NCBI RefSeq assembly: GCF_003350535.1
Contig: NZ_QQBB01000014.1
Location: forward strand, 22,060 to 86,059
From: Microvirga subterranea
GTDB taxonomy: Bacteria; Pseudomonadota; Alphaproteobacteria; Rhizobiales; Beijerinckiaceae
Length of the DNA: 64,000 nucleotides
Direction of reading: 5' to 3'
Part shown: piece by piece, positions 51,979-61,177 of the stretch
Position numbering within the stretch: the first letter of the stretch is position 1
How the letters are laid out: every line of letters starts with the position of its first letter
The notes under the pieces: generated by a model
Seen by the model: the letters and a program-made list of their open reading frames with translations, nothing else
Told to the model about the DNA's origin: nothing
The model's database searches: none
Position numbers and translations under genes: made by a program

Positions 51979-52476
51979 GGCCTGACTCCGAGCGAACTGA
52001 GGATGATCTATCCCTAGATGAGCGGAGTAGAGCTGCCATTAACTTATGATGAGCTTGAGAATGGAGTTTTGGAAAATCGACGGAAGAACACGGGATCTGC
52101 TGTCACGACCTCGCTCGGGCGCGTCCGCGCGTCGGATCATCTTCGAACGGCCTTCCCCGGAGGAGCGGTCGACACGGAAGCAGTCGCTGCTCTTCACGGA
52201 ACAGAGGACGCATTAACATAAGTTGGTGCCCGGCAATACTTCACGAACGGCAGAAGAAGCGATGTTTTCCCTGCAAGCGGAAAATTAATACCCTTGGGCA
52301 ACCGCCGTCGCGGAACATCTTTCGTGCTGCCGTAGTTAGAGGCGGGCACATTCGCTGCAGAGTAACAGCCTGGGAACTCCCGTTACCTGTAAGCCGACGT
52401 GACGTCGGCGCCCTTTTTAAGTCGCGTTGCCGGACCAGTCCGGCCAATCCGCTTCTTGGCTGGAGAATCTCCACGC
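51979..52476. other. Intergenic region between nepR and the glycosidase
   Basis: About 500 bp between divergent genes. It should contain promoters for both. GGAAC at 52375-52379 followed 17 bases later by CGAC, and GGAAC at 52199-52203, only loosely resemble the EcfG promoter (GGAAC-N16/17-CGTT), both facing right; I see no such motif facing nepR. No gene. Confidence 0.3.
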
Positions 52477-53649
52477 ATGGCATCATTCCATCAACCGCGT
52501 CTGTTCCGTAGCTTCTTTCTCGGAGGCTTTGAATGCTCCAGCCATCGCAAATCGGACGGCCAGAGGCTCGACCTGCTGGCGTCGACTGGCCACGAGCGCT
52601 TCGCAGCCGAGGATTACCAAGCGCTGTCCCCCTACGGCATTGCGGCAGCACGGGACGGAATCCGCTGGCACCTGATCGAAAGGACCCCCGGGTGCTATGA
52701 CTGGTCGAGCGTCCTGCCGATGGTTCGCGCCGCCCGGTCCTCGGGAACTCAGATCGTGTGGGATCTCTGCCACTACGGGTGGCCCGACGATCTCGACATC
52801 TGGTCGGCCGATTTCGTCGAGCGGTTCGCTCGGTTCGCCACGGCTGCCGCGGAGCTGATCCGCGGCGAGACCGACGGCGCCACCGTCTATTGCCCGATCA
52901 ACGAGATCTCCTACTGGGCCTGGGCCGGCGGCGAGGTCGGGCACTTCAACCCCACCTGCCACCAGCGCGGCGCCGAGCTGAAGCGTCAGCTCGTCCGCGC
53001 CACCATTGCGGCCATCGACACCATCCGGACGGTCGATCCGGACGCGCGCCTCATTACCGCGGAGCCCCTCATCAATGTGGAGGGGGGCCTTGGCGACGAG
53101 CAGCACCTGCAGGGTGCGGAGACCTATCGCCTCTCGCAGTTCGAGGTGCTCGACATGCTGAGCGGAAGGCTCGAACCGGAGCTGGGCGGCGCCCCCGAAT
53201 TCGTCGACGTCGTCGGCGTGAACTACTACCCCGAGAACCAGTGGTATCACGGGGGCCCCACCATCCCGATGGGACATCACGCATACCGCCCCCTGCACGA
53301 CATGCTGCTTGAAGTGCACCGGCGCTACGACCGGCCCATCCTGATCGCGGAAACCGGCGCCGAGGGATGCGGCCGCCCATCCTGGCTTCACTACGTCTGC
53401 GGCGAAGTGGACACGGCGCGGGCTGCGGGCGTTCCGATCGAAGGCCTCTGCCTCTACCCCATCCTCGATTATCCGGGCTGGGCGAACGGACGCGTCTGCC
53501 ATGTCGGTCTCCTGTCGTCGGCGGACCAGGACGGGCGACGGTCGGTGTGCATGGCGCTGGCGCGCGAACTGGGCCGCCAGCAGGCGCAGCTTCAGGAGAT
53601 CGGCACCATCCCGGAACGGCAGGCGAATGCCCTCGCGGCAGCTGAGTGA
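52477..53649 (+). CDS. Clan GH-A glycosidase (GH1-like beta-glucosidase family)
   Basis: 390 residues from ATG 52477, ggagaa about nine bases upstream. The N-terminus FFLGGFECSSHRKSDGQRLD begins like GH1 enzymes. Clan GH-A acids are visible: the acid/base Glu in YCPINEISYWAW and the nucleophile-like Glu in PILIAETGAEG. It is shorter than typical GH1 (about 450) and has no signal peptide, so acts in the cytoplasm on a beta-linked sugar or glycolipid. The stop overlaps the start of the ABC exporter gene, so the pair are translationally coupled. Substrate unknown. Confidence 0.8.
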   Translation: MASFHQPRLFRSFFLGGFECSSHRKSDGQRLDLLASTGHERFAAEDYQALSPYGIAAARDGIRWHLIERTPGCYDWSSVLPMVRAARSSGTQIVWDLCHYGWPDDLDIWSADFVERFARFATAAAELIRGETDGATVYCPINEISYWAWAGGEVGHFNPTCHQRGAELKRQLVRATIAAIDTIRTVDPDARLITAEPLINVEGGLGDEQHLQGAETYRLSQFEVLDMLSGRLEPELGGAPEFVDVVGVNYYPENQWYHGGPTIPMGHHAYRPLHDMLLEVHRRYDRPILIAETGAEGCGRPSWLHYVCGEVDTARAAGVPIEGLCLYPILDYPGWANGRVCHVGLLSSADQDGRRSVCMALARELGRQQAQLQEIGTIPERQANALAAAE

Positions 53650-55508
53650 ATGGCACGATGTGGACCGACCTGAGCTTTCCCCTCCTCACCCGCCGACAGG
53701 GCAGCGTCGCCGAGGACGCCTCTCCGGGCCGCCCGCCGCCACCGTTCATGCGCGGCCCGAAGGCGTTCATCCTTCACTACATCAGGTCCCGCCCGCTGAG
53801 CTTCTGCCTTCTCTTCGTGATGGTCTTCGGTGCGGCCTGCTGCGCCGTGGGCGTCCAATACGTGATGAAGTTCCTGGTCGACGCCATGTCGGGCCCTAGG
53901 TCAGACGGCTCCGCCGCTTGGACGGCGCTATCGTTCTTCATCGGTCTGATCGCTGCGGAAAGCATCCTGTGGCGTCTGAGCGGCTGGCTCGGGTGCCGTA
54001 CGACCCTCGGCGCCGGCATCGACATGCGCCTCGACCTTTTCGATTACCTGAACGGCCAGCCCATGCGCTATTTCGCCGAGAACCTGGCAGGATCGCTCGG
54101 GCAGCGCATCACGTCCACGGCTGGGAACTTCGGCGCGCTGACCAACACGGTCGTCTGGCGCGTCCTGCCGCCCTTCGTGGATTTCATCGGAGCCATGGTG
54201 GTGTTCGCCTTCATCGATTGGGGAATGATGGCGACCCTTGGGGTGTTCGTGGTGCTGGTGACCGCCGGCCTCATCCTGTTCGGCGAACGGGGCCACCATC
54301 ATCACCGGACCTATGCGGGCCACGCCAATCGCGTCGGCGGAGAGCTGATCGACGTGATATCCAACATGTGGGCCGTCAAGGCATTCTCGGCCCGGCACCG
54401 CGAACGCGAGCGGCTCGCCCAGGACTTTCGTAGCGAGGCCGAGGCGCAGCGTGCGAGCTGGATGTATACGGAGAAGGCCCGCGTGCTCCACGACGTGGCA
54501 ATGTGGGCGATGGCAGGGACGATGCTGTCGTGGTGCGTCCACCTGTGGAGTGTCGGCAGGATTACACCCGGTGACGTGGTGGTGGTCAGTGCCCTCACGT
54601 TCCGGATCCTGCACGGCTCCCGCGACATGGCCCTGTCGCTGGTCGATATGGTTCAGCAGTTCGGCTACATCGATGAGACCCTCCGCGTGATCGGGCAACC
54701 GCAATCGGTCTGCGATGTCCCGAGTGCGCCACACCTGGAATCCCGTTGCGGATCGGTGTCATTCCGGGATGTGAGTTTCGCCTATAGCGGCAGCCAGGAT
54801 GCGGTGCACGACATCGATCTTCATATTACCGCCGGACAGAAGATCGGCATCGTTGGTCCATCGGGAGCCGGAAAGTCGACCCTGGTTCACCTCCTCCAAC
54901 GGCTCTACGATGTGCAGGAAGGCGAGATCCTGATCGATGGACAACCGGTCCGATCGATCACGCAGGACAGCCTTCGCGAAGCGCTGGCCGTGGTGCCGCA
55001 GGAAATCACGCTCTTCCACCGGACCATTATGGAGAACATTCGGTTCGGGCGCCCCGACGCCACCGACGAGCAGGTCTTCGCGGCCGCCCGCGCCGCCTAC
55101 TGCGAAGGGTTCATCCGATCTCTGCCGCTGGGTTACGACACGATCGTCGGCGAACGCGGGATGAAGCTCTCCGGCGGTCAACGGCAACGGGTGGGAATCG
55201 CCCGTGCCTTTTTGAAGGATGCGCCGATCATCATCCTCGACGAGGCGACCTCCGCTCTCGATACGGAGTCGGAAATGGAAGTTCAGAAAGCTCTCGTGCG
55301 CCTCATGCGCGACCGAACCGTGATTGCCGTCGCACACCGGCTTTCCACCCTTACGGCATTCGACCGCATCATCGTGATGCGGGGAGGACACATCGTGGAA
55401 GACGGAACGGCCGGCGAGTTGCGCCAGCAGCACGGCCTCTTCGATCGCATGTGGCGCTTGCAGGCGGATGGCTTGTCTCTAGACGAGATTGCCGATGACG
55501 CCGCCTGA
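53646..55508 (+). CDS. ABC exporter, fused membrane and ATPase domains
   Basis: 620 residues from GTG 53646 (ATG 53658 is an alternative). A hydrophilic N-terminus, six membrane helices (about 45-320), then the ATPase: Walker A GPSGAGKSTL near 405, LSGGQRQRVGIARAFL, IIILDEATSALD and VIAVAHRLSTL. A half-transporter that dimerises, of the MsbA/NdvA type that moves lipids, glycans or peptides outward. The glycosidase encoded in the same operon suggests a carbohydrate-containing cargo, by inference only. Confidence 0.9.
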   Translation: MNGTMWTDLSFPLLTRRQGSVAEDASPGRPPPPFMRGPKAFILHYIRSRPLSFCLLFVMVFGAACCAVGVQYVMKFLVDAMSGPRSDGSAAWTALSFFIGLIAAESILWRLSGWLGCRTTLGAGIDMRLDLFDYLNGQPMRYFAENLAGSLGQRITSTAGNFGALTNTVVWRVLPPFVDFIGAMVVFAFIDWGMMATLGVFVVLVTAGLILFGERGHHHHRTYAGHANRVGGELIDVISNMWAVKAFSARHRERERLAQDFRSEAEAQRASWMYTEKARVLHDVAMWAMAGTMLSWCVHLWSVGRITPGDVVVVSALTFRILHGSRDMALSLVDMVQQFGYIDETLRVIGQPQSVCDVPSAPHLESRCGSVSFRDVSFAYSGSQDAVHDIDLHITAGQKIGIVGPSGAGKSTLVHLLQRLYDVQEGEILIDGQPVRSITQDSLREALAVVPQEITLFHRTIMENIRFGRPDATDEQVFAAARAAYCEGFIRSLPLGYDTIVGERGMKLSGGQRQRVGIARAFLKDAPIIILDEATSALDTESEMEVQKALVRLMRDRTVIAVAHRLSTLTAFDRIIVMRGGHIVEDGTAGELRQQHGLFDRMWRLQADGLSLDEIADDAA

Positions 55509-55806
55509 GCTCGCGAAATGGATGCCACAGGACCAGAAAGAGGAAGTTCCGTTGCGGCTTCTGAACATTAAAAATCAGTCTGATTGCTTTTTGGATGAGT
55601 TTTCCGTCAATGACTAAACGGGGAACCTGCAGAGGTGCAGATCCTCCCCTGGTTCATACCCGAGCAAGCATTTAGGGCTGTTTCAGATCACGACCTTGGA
55701 TCACGTGCTGGCTTGCCTCAGCGATGCGGGACAGCCGAGCGGAAGCCTCCGGCCGGCGATTTGGTGTGAGCGCCATCGTTCTTAATCAGCCTTCGCCAAT
55801 GGGTTC

Positions 55807-56298
55807 CTACGCTGTGGCAGCAGGATTGATGGCGTCCTCGGCCAATTCTGAGAGGATCTGGTCGGTGTTCTCTTCCTCGATCAGGGTCTCCTGGATAAGG
55901 CCTTCCGCCTCGGAGAGACCCAACTGCTTGGCCCATGCCAGCAAGGTGCCGTAGCGGGTGATCTCGTAATGCTCCACCGCTTGGGCTGCCGCGATCAGCC
56001 CGGCATCCAGAGCCTCGCCGCCGCCGAACTCTTGCACGATCTCTTGGCCTTCCTCGATGATACCCTGAATAGCCTTACACTCGACACCCGCAGGCTTCGC
56101 CCCGAGCAACTGAAATACCTGCTCCAGACGCTTCACCTGCCCTTCTGTCTCTTTCAGATGTACGGCGAAGGCACCCTTGAGCTCCTCAGCCTGCGCAGCC
56201 ACGGCCATCTGCGGCAGGGCTTTGAGAATGGCCTGTTCGGCAAAATAGGTGTCCTTGAGCCGGTGCAAAAAGAGGGCCTTCAGATCCTTCTCGGCCAT
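55807..56298 (-). CDS. YciE/YciF-like ferritin-fold stress protein (DUF892)
   Basis: 163 residues from ATG 56298 with aggag 8 bases upstream. KDLKALFLHRLKDTYFAEQAILKALPQMA, HLKETEGQVKRLEQVFQLLGAKP and AAAQAVEHYEITRYGTLLAWAKQLG are the conserved helices of DUF892, a four-helix ferritin-like bundle with Glu and His ligand positions. Members are induced by osmotic or general stress. The 298 bp after it (55509-55806) hold no gene. Confidence 0.9.
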   Translation of the reverse strand: MAEKDLKALFLHRLKDTYFAEQAILKALPQMAVAAQAEELKGAFAVHLKETEGQVKRLEQVFQLLGAKPAGVECKAIQGIIEEGQEIVQEFGGGEALDAGLIAAAQAVEHYEITRYGTLLAWAKQLGLSEAEGLIQETLIEEENTDQILSELAEDAINPAATA

Positions 56299-56864
56299 TC
56301 TCTGTCTCCTGCTGGATCGGGAACGTTCCGATAACCTCGCGAGACGCTTCAATGTTCCGAATAGTTGCCCCTTCTGATAGCCGCTAAGGGCCAAGGTGCA
56401 ACGTTGGACGAGCCAAATGAAAGTCCGCTTGTCGCGCCTTTGCAGAAATTCAGCTTACTTCCGGAGAGTGCCAGGAGCAGACGGAGAGCCCTATGGTCTC
56501 ATTGGGACGTCTCACATGGAGAGAGCAGCGCCGCCTGCCCCAAAGAAGCCAAGCCGCTAGGAGCTAAGTTGCTCACCGCTTGATCCTTCTTCCGCAAGTC
56601 AATGACGCCATCTGCGCAACCACCGCAACCGATGACTTTCGGCGTCGGCGGCGCTGACCGCGCCGATATCGTATCTGCCGCGCGACCTATCCGTGACTAA
56701 GGATTAGGCAACCTCCGACAGGGCCAGAGGCGAGGCATTGGAGACCTGCCTCAGACACGTCCGCTTCGCGCACGCCAGTTGTTCAGGCCAATCCGACAGC
56801 TCGTCCGATGGTGGGCACCAGCTTGCGATACCGGTGACAGGCATTCTCAGGCTCCACAGCGCAC
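56299..56864. other. Intergenic region
   Basis: About 570 bp between two leftward genes. Contains the yciF-like promoter. Several open frames cross it without recognisable motifs; no repeats or RNA genes found. Confidence 0.3.
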
Positions 56865-58040
56865 TCAAGCAATTGCGGACACGGCTTCGACGAAGCGAGA
56901 AAGCTCGTCTTCCGTATTATAGTAGTGCGGGGATGCCCGCAGCACCACGGGAAGCTGGCGGGCTCTCGCATCGAGCAACGTACTCGATGGGCGGGAGACG
57001 CTGACGTTGTAGCCGGATTGGGCGAGCCTCGCTTTCAGGGCGTCGGGATCGCGGCCCCCAACCGTGAAAGTGACGATGGAGGCCGGGTCCGGACCAAGAT
57101 CGTGGAGTGAGACACCGGGGATGGCTTGCAGGCCGGCGCGCAGGCTCGTCGAGAGCGTTCGGCAGCGCGACTCGATGGCTTCAAGGCCGAGGTCCAGGGC
57201 GTAGTCGATGGCGCGCCCGAGCCCGAGCCGGGCTGCGTAGTTGTTCTCCCAGGTCTCGAAACGGCGTGCGTCCTCCCGCAGCTCGTACCGGTCGGGGGCA
57301 ACCCAGGGCGCCGCGAAGTGGTCGAGCATCGGCGGCTCCAGCGTGCGCAGGAGCTCGCGGCGTACATAGAGGAAGCCCGTGCCGCGCGGGCCGCGCAGGA
57401 ACTTGCGGCCGGTCGCTGTAAGGATATCGCAGCCGAGCTCCTCGACCCGGGTCGGCATCTGACCGACGGCCTGACACGCGTCGAGCAGGTAAGTCACGCC
57501 GTGCCGGCGCGCGATCCGGCCGACGGCCGCCGCGGGATTGCGCAGGCCGCCGTTCGTCGGGACCCAGGTGATCGCGATCAGCTTCACGCGACCATCGATC
57601 ATACGTTCGAGCGCCTCGGGATCGAACACGCCGTCGCCATCGTCGGGCACGACCTCAATGACCGCGCCGGTGCGCTTGGCGACCTGCAAGAAGGCGACGT
57701 AGTTGGCCGCGTACTCGGCGCGCGCCGTGAGGATCCGATCTCCGGGCTGGAAGTCAAGGGCATAGAAGGCGAGCTGCCAAGCGACTGTCGCGTTCTCGGC
57801 CAGAGCGATCTCGTCGCGCTCCGCGCCAAGCAGGCGAGCCACGCTGTCGTAGACACCGTCGAGAGCGTCAGCGGCTTCGCCGGCTGCCTCGTACCCGCCG
57901 ATCTCGGCCTCGCGGGTAAGGTAGCCGACCATCGCATCCAGCACCGTTTGCGGCATCAGTCCGGCACCAGCGTTGTTGAGGTGAACGCGGTGTGCGACGC
58001 CCGGCGTCTCGGACCTGAGCTTTGCGACGTTGAGACCCAT
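56865..58040 (-). CDS. Class V aminotransferase-fold PLP enzyme
   Basis: 391 residues from ATG 58040, aggag nine bases upstream. HLNNAGAGLMPQTVLDAM is the N-terminal PLP pocket; YLLDACQAVGQMP holds the Asp that contacts the pyridine nitrogen; TATGRKFLRGPRGTGFLYVR carries the PLP lysine. Close to isopenicillin-N epimerase/cysteine-desulfurase-like enzymes, which act as epimerases, lyases or desulfurases. No conserved catalytic Cys loop of true desulfurases is obvious. No operon partner; reaction unknown. Confidence 0.88.
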   Translation of the reverse strand: MGLNVAKLRSETPGVAHRVHLNNAGAGLMPQTVLDAMVGYLTREAEIGGYEAAGEAADALDGVYDSVARLLGAERDEIALAENATVAWQLAFYALDFQPGDRILTARAEYAANYVAFLQVAKRTGAVIEVVPDDGDGVFDPEALERMIDGRVKLIAITWVPTNGGLRNPAAAVGRIARRHGVTYLLDACQAVGQMPTRVEELGCDILTATGRKFLRGPRGTGFLYVRRELLRTLEPPMLDHFAAPWVAPDRYELREDARRFETWENNYAARLGLGRAIDYALDLGLEAIESRCRTLSTSLRAGLQAIPGVSLHDLGPDPASIVTFTVGGRDPDALKARLAQSGYNVSVSRPSSTLLDARARQLPVVLRASPHYYNTEDELSRFVEAVSAIA

Positions 58041-58424
58041 GCGGGAGCTCTCCTATCCGCCCGATTGCGGAAGCTGGGGAGGTTATGACGGTCATGTCGG
58101 GAGGGATCAACCGGCTGGCTGACGATTTCTGACAGAAGTGAGGCTACGTCTTACCCCATCGTCGGTTCCGCTCTCGGGTGATCGGCGGATGCACACTCTT
58201 CACCTCATCTGAACCTTGGGCCGCAGCACCTCAAAGTCCGCTCGGGGTCAATTTGAGCCATTAAGCGTGGTCATATGGAGGTCAGCTTACCCTACGAATA
58301 TGGAAGTCCGGCTTTCGTTCGCCCGGGGCCAAAATACGAGATTCGTGATTAACGGCAGTACTCCGAGGCAGTCATCGATCGAACTCCGATGACCGCCTCG
58401 GGCGTTCCCAAGCCGTCGCCCCAG
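58041..58424. other. Intergenic region
   Basis: About 380 bp, AT-richer toward 58250-58350, between the PLP gene and the end of the sugar operon. No gene or clear hairpin found. Confidence 0.3.
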
Positions 58425-59198
58425 CTACTCGACACCTGAGAAGGAATGGACTTGGACCGTCGCGAGAGAGCTTTCCACATGCTTGACCTGCACCCGCTCC
58501 GCAGCCTGCAGGATCAAGTCCGACATAGCCTCGCTCGCAGCGACGGGATTGCGCTGCTCGATGCCATCGAACACCGCCTGATGCTGCCACATCACCTCTT
58601 TGAAGCGTTCGTCGCTTGAAACTGGCGAGCTGATCGTGAACGAGGTGGCGAGCGCCGCGCCGATCACGGAGCCGATCGATTGCAGAAAGGGGTTGGCGGA
58701 AGCTTCCAGGATGGCCTGATGGAAGGCGAGATCCGCCTTGGTGAAGCCCTGCCGGCTCGTCTCACACTGGAACATGGCTTGGAGCGCCCGGTCCATCTGC
58801 TTGAGTTGCTCCGGCGTGCGGCGCATGGCGGCAGTGGCGCAGGCCAAGGGCTCCAGCATCTGCCGGATTTCGAACAGCCATCCGAGGAAGCGGGCATCGA
58901 CGTCCATCTCGAGATGCCAGCCGAGGACGTCGGCGTCGAACATGTTCCAGTTGTTGCGGTCAAGAACCTTCGTGCCGACCTTGGTCTTGGACTCGATTAG
59001 GCCCTTCGCCGCCAGGGTCTTCAAGGCTTCGCGCAGGGCAGTGCGCGAAACGCCGTACAGCTCCATCAGCTCCGCATCGCCCGGCAGGATGCTGCCGATG
59101 GGAAAGCGGCCCTGCATGATGTTCTGGCCGATCCCATGGGCGACGAGATCGTGGGCTGATCGCGCTCTTACAGGCCTCTGGACACTGTTCAGCAACAC
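58425..59198 (-). CDS. FadR/GntR-family regulator of the sugar locus
   Basis: About 257 residues. The start is chosen at GTG 59198; an adjacent TTG at 59201 or 59195 is also possible because aaggag lies at about -5 to -11. Winged helix: ILPGDAELMELYGVSRTALREALKTLAAKGLIESKTKVGTKV; then a helical FCD domain with DLAFHQAIL and HQAVFDGIEQRN (metal or effector His). Such regulators (DgoR/LgoR type) sense sugar acids or aldonates. It is the last gene of the ytf-like operon, 15 bp after yjfF. Confidence 0.9.
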   Translation of the reverse strand: MLLNSVQRPVRARSAHDLVAHGIGQNIMQGRFPIGSILPGDAELMELYGVSRTALREALKTLAAKGLIESKTKVGTKVLDRNNWNMFDADVLGWHLEMDVDARFLGWLFEIRQMLEPLACATAAMRRTPEQLKQMDRALQAMFQCETSRQGFTKADLAFHQAILEASANPFLQSIGSVIGAALATSFTISSPVSSDERFKEVMWQHQAVFDGIEQRNPVAASEAMSDLILQAAERVQVKHVESSLATVQVHSFSGVE

Positions 59199-59216
59199 CA
59201 ATCTCCTTTTCCAACT

Positions 59217-60176
59217 CTACCGCGTTCGAAGCGACGCCGCCGAGAGGCCCCGCTGAAGCACGATGAAGGCGAACAGTAGGGCGCCAATGGCGATCTTCGT
59301 CCACCAGGAACTCAAGGTTCCCTCGAACGTGACGTAAGTCTGGATCAATCCCTGAATAAGCACGCCGACAAGCGTGCCGATGATCGTTCCGTAACCTCCC
59401 GTCAGCAACGTCCCACCAATGACGACCGCCGCAATGGTGTCGAGCTCGACCCCGGTCGCAGCCAGCGAATAGCCTGCGGAGGTGTAAAAAGAAAAGACGA
59501 TTCCGGCCACGGCCGCCAGGAAACTCGACAGCATGTAGATTCGGATGGTGGTCTTCCCCACGGGAACGCCCATCAGCTCAGCAGACGTCCGATTGCCGCC
59601 GAGCGCATAGACATTGGTGCCAAAGCGCGTGAAATGGGCCAGAACGATGCCGGCAGCGAACGTCAGCAGCATGACGATGGCGATGAAGGTCAGCCGCCCG
59701 CCGCCCGGAAGAGCAAAGGCAATGTCCGCTATATGGCCATAGGCGGGCGCGTTGATTGGGATCGAATCCGTGGTCAGCACAAAACACAGGCCCCGCGCCA
59801 GGAACATGCCTGCCAATGTGACGATGAAGGCCGGGATCTGGAAGGTGTGGATCAGGAAGCCCATGCCGGCCCCGAACAGGGAGGCAATGCACAGGACAAG
59901 AATGAAGGCGAGATAGGGATTAAGCCCGTATTTCTCGATGCTGACAGCGAGGAACACCCCCGTGAACGCGATGACCGAACCGACCGAGAGATCGATGCCG
60001 CCGGAGAGGATGACGAAGGTCATGCCGACTGCGACGATGCCGAGGAAGGCGTTGTCGGTCAAAAGATTGCCGATCACGCGGGTCGAGGCGAAGCTCGGGA
60101 ATTGCGCAAGGCAGATCAGGTAGCCGACAATGAAGACGGCGAGTGTGATGAGGACGGGAAGGTGACGCCGGATCAT
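59217..60176 (-). CDS. yjfF: Sugar ABC transporter permease (YjfF-like)
   Basis: 319 residues, about ten hydrophobic segments, LSGGIDLSVGSVIAFTGVFLAV and GGTLLTGGYGTIIGTLVGVLIQG, which are RbsC/YjfF-family signatures. Forms the membrane channel with YtfT. Its ATG overlaps the ytfT stop (ATGA at 60173-60176). In E. coli YtfQRT-YjfF imports galactofuranose. Confidence 0.92.
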   Translation of the reverse strand: MIRRHLPVLITLAVFIVGYLICLAQFPSFASTRVIGNLLTDNAFLGIVAVGMTFVILSGGIDLSVGSVIAFTGVFLAVSIEKYGLNPYLAFILVLCIASLFGAGMGFLIHTFQIPAFIVTLAGMFLARGLCFVLTTDSIPINAPAYGHIADIAFALPGGGRLTFIAIVMLLTFAAGIVLAHFTRFGTNVYALGGNRTSAELMGVPVGKTTIRIYMLSSFLAAVAGIVFSFYTSAGYSLAATGVELDTIAAVVIGGTLLTGGYGTIIGTLVGVLIQGLIQTYVTFEGTLSSWWTKIAIGALLFAFIVLQRGLSAASLRTR

Positions 60177-61177
60177 GCTCTTGCTCTCAACACGGTGCGC
60201 ATGGCCGACAGGACGGGCGACTGGGCGAGTAGCACGGCGAGCACCACGATGGCCTTCACGATGAGGTTGTATTCCGGCGGATAGCCGCTCAGCAGGATGC
60301 CGGTGTTCATCGCCTGGATAATGAGGGCTCCGACGAGGGCGAGCCCGAGGCTGAAGCGTCCGCCGAAAAGGGACGTGCCGCCGATCACCACGGCGAGGAT
60401 CGCATCCAGTTCAAGCCAGAGGCCGGCATTGTTTGCGTCGGCCCCGCGGATGTCGGCTGTCACGATCAGGCCCGCAATCGCCGCGCACAGGCTGCACCAC
60501 ATGTAGACCGCGATGGTCACGACCTTGGTGCCGACCCCCGCATAAGCGCTCGAGCGCACATTGACGCCGATGGATTCAATGAAAAGTCCCAAGGCCGTAT
60601 AGCGGACGATGACATGCGTGATAATGAGCATCACGATGGCGATCACAACCGGCATGGGCAGCATGAGGAATGAGCCGCTGCCGATGGCCGCGAAGCCTTC
60701 GCTGGTGAAGGTGATGATCTGGCCTTCCGTGATTAGCTGCGCGAAGCCGCGTCCCGCCACCATCAGGATCAGGGTGGCCACGAAGGGTTGGATCTCGAGT
60801 ACCGCGACGAGAATGCCGTTCCACAGGCCGCAGGCAAGGCCGATGCCCGCGGCGGCGGCGAGTGCTACGGGCAGCGGGTAGCCCTGCGCCGTCAGCGTCG
60901 CGGCCATCGCGCCCGCAATCGCCATGACGGCGCCGACGGAGAGATCGATGCCGCGCGTCGCGATGACAAGGGTCATCCCCAAGGCCAGGATGGCTACCGG
61001 CGCGCCGCGATTCAGCACGTCGATGAGACTGCCGAACAGGCGTCCGTCCTGCAGGCGCAGGGCGAAGAAGTCACGGAAGACGAGCCAGTTGACGAAGAAG
61101 ACGAGAAGGAGCGCCGCAACCTGCGGAAGCCCCTTGGGAAGATTGCGGGAAGGTCTGGCCTGGATCATACCAATCAT
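60173..61177 (-). CDS. ytfT: Sugar ABC transporter permease (YtfT-like)
   Basis: 334 residues, start ATG 61177 directly after the ytfR stop, or MIQARPSRN three codons on. Hydrophobic throughout with ATRGIDLSVGAVMAIAGAMAA and GGTSLFGGRFSLGLALVGALIIQ, the BPD_transp_2 signature. The partner permease of the YtfQRT-YjfF system. Confidence 0.92.
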   Translation of the reverse strand: MIGMIQARPSRNLPKGLPQVAALLLVFFVNWLVFRDFFALRLQDGRLFGSLIDVLNRGAPVAILALGMTLVIATRGIDLSVGAVMAIAGAMAATLTAQGYPLPVALAAAAGIGLACGLWNGILVAVLEIQPFVATLILMVAGRGFAQLITEGQIITFTSEGFAAIGSGSFLMLPMPVVIAIVMLIITHVIVRYTALGLFIESIGVNVRSSAYAGVGTKVVTIAVYMWCSLCAAIAGLIVTADIRGADANNAGLWLELDAILAVVIGGTSLFGGRFSLGLALVGALIIQAMNTGILLSGYPPEYNLIVKAIVVLAVLLAQSPVLSAMRTVLRARA

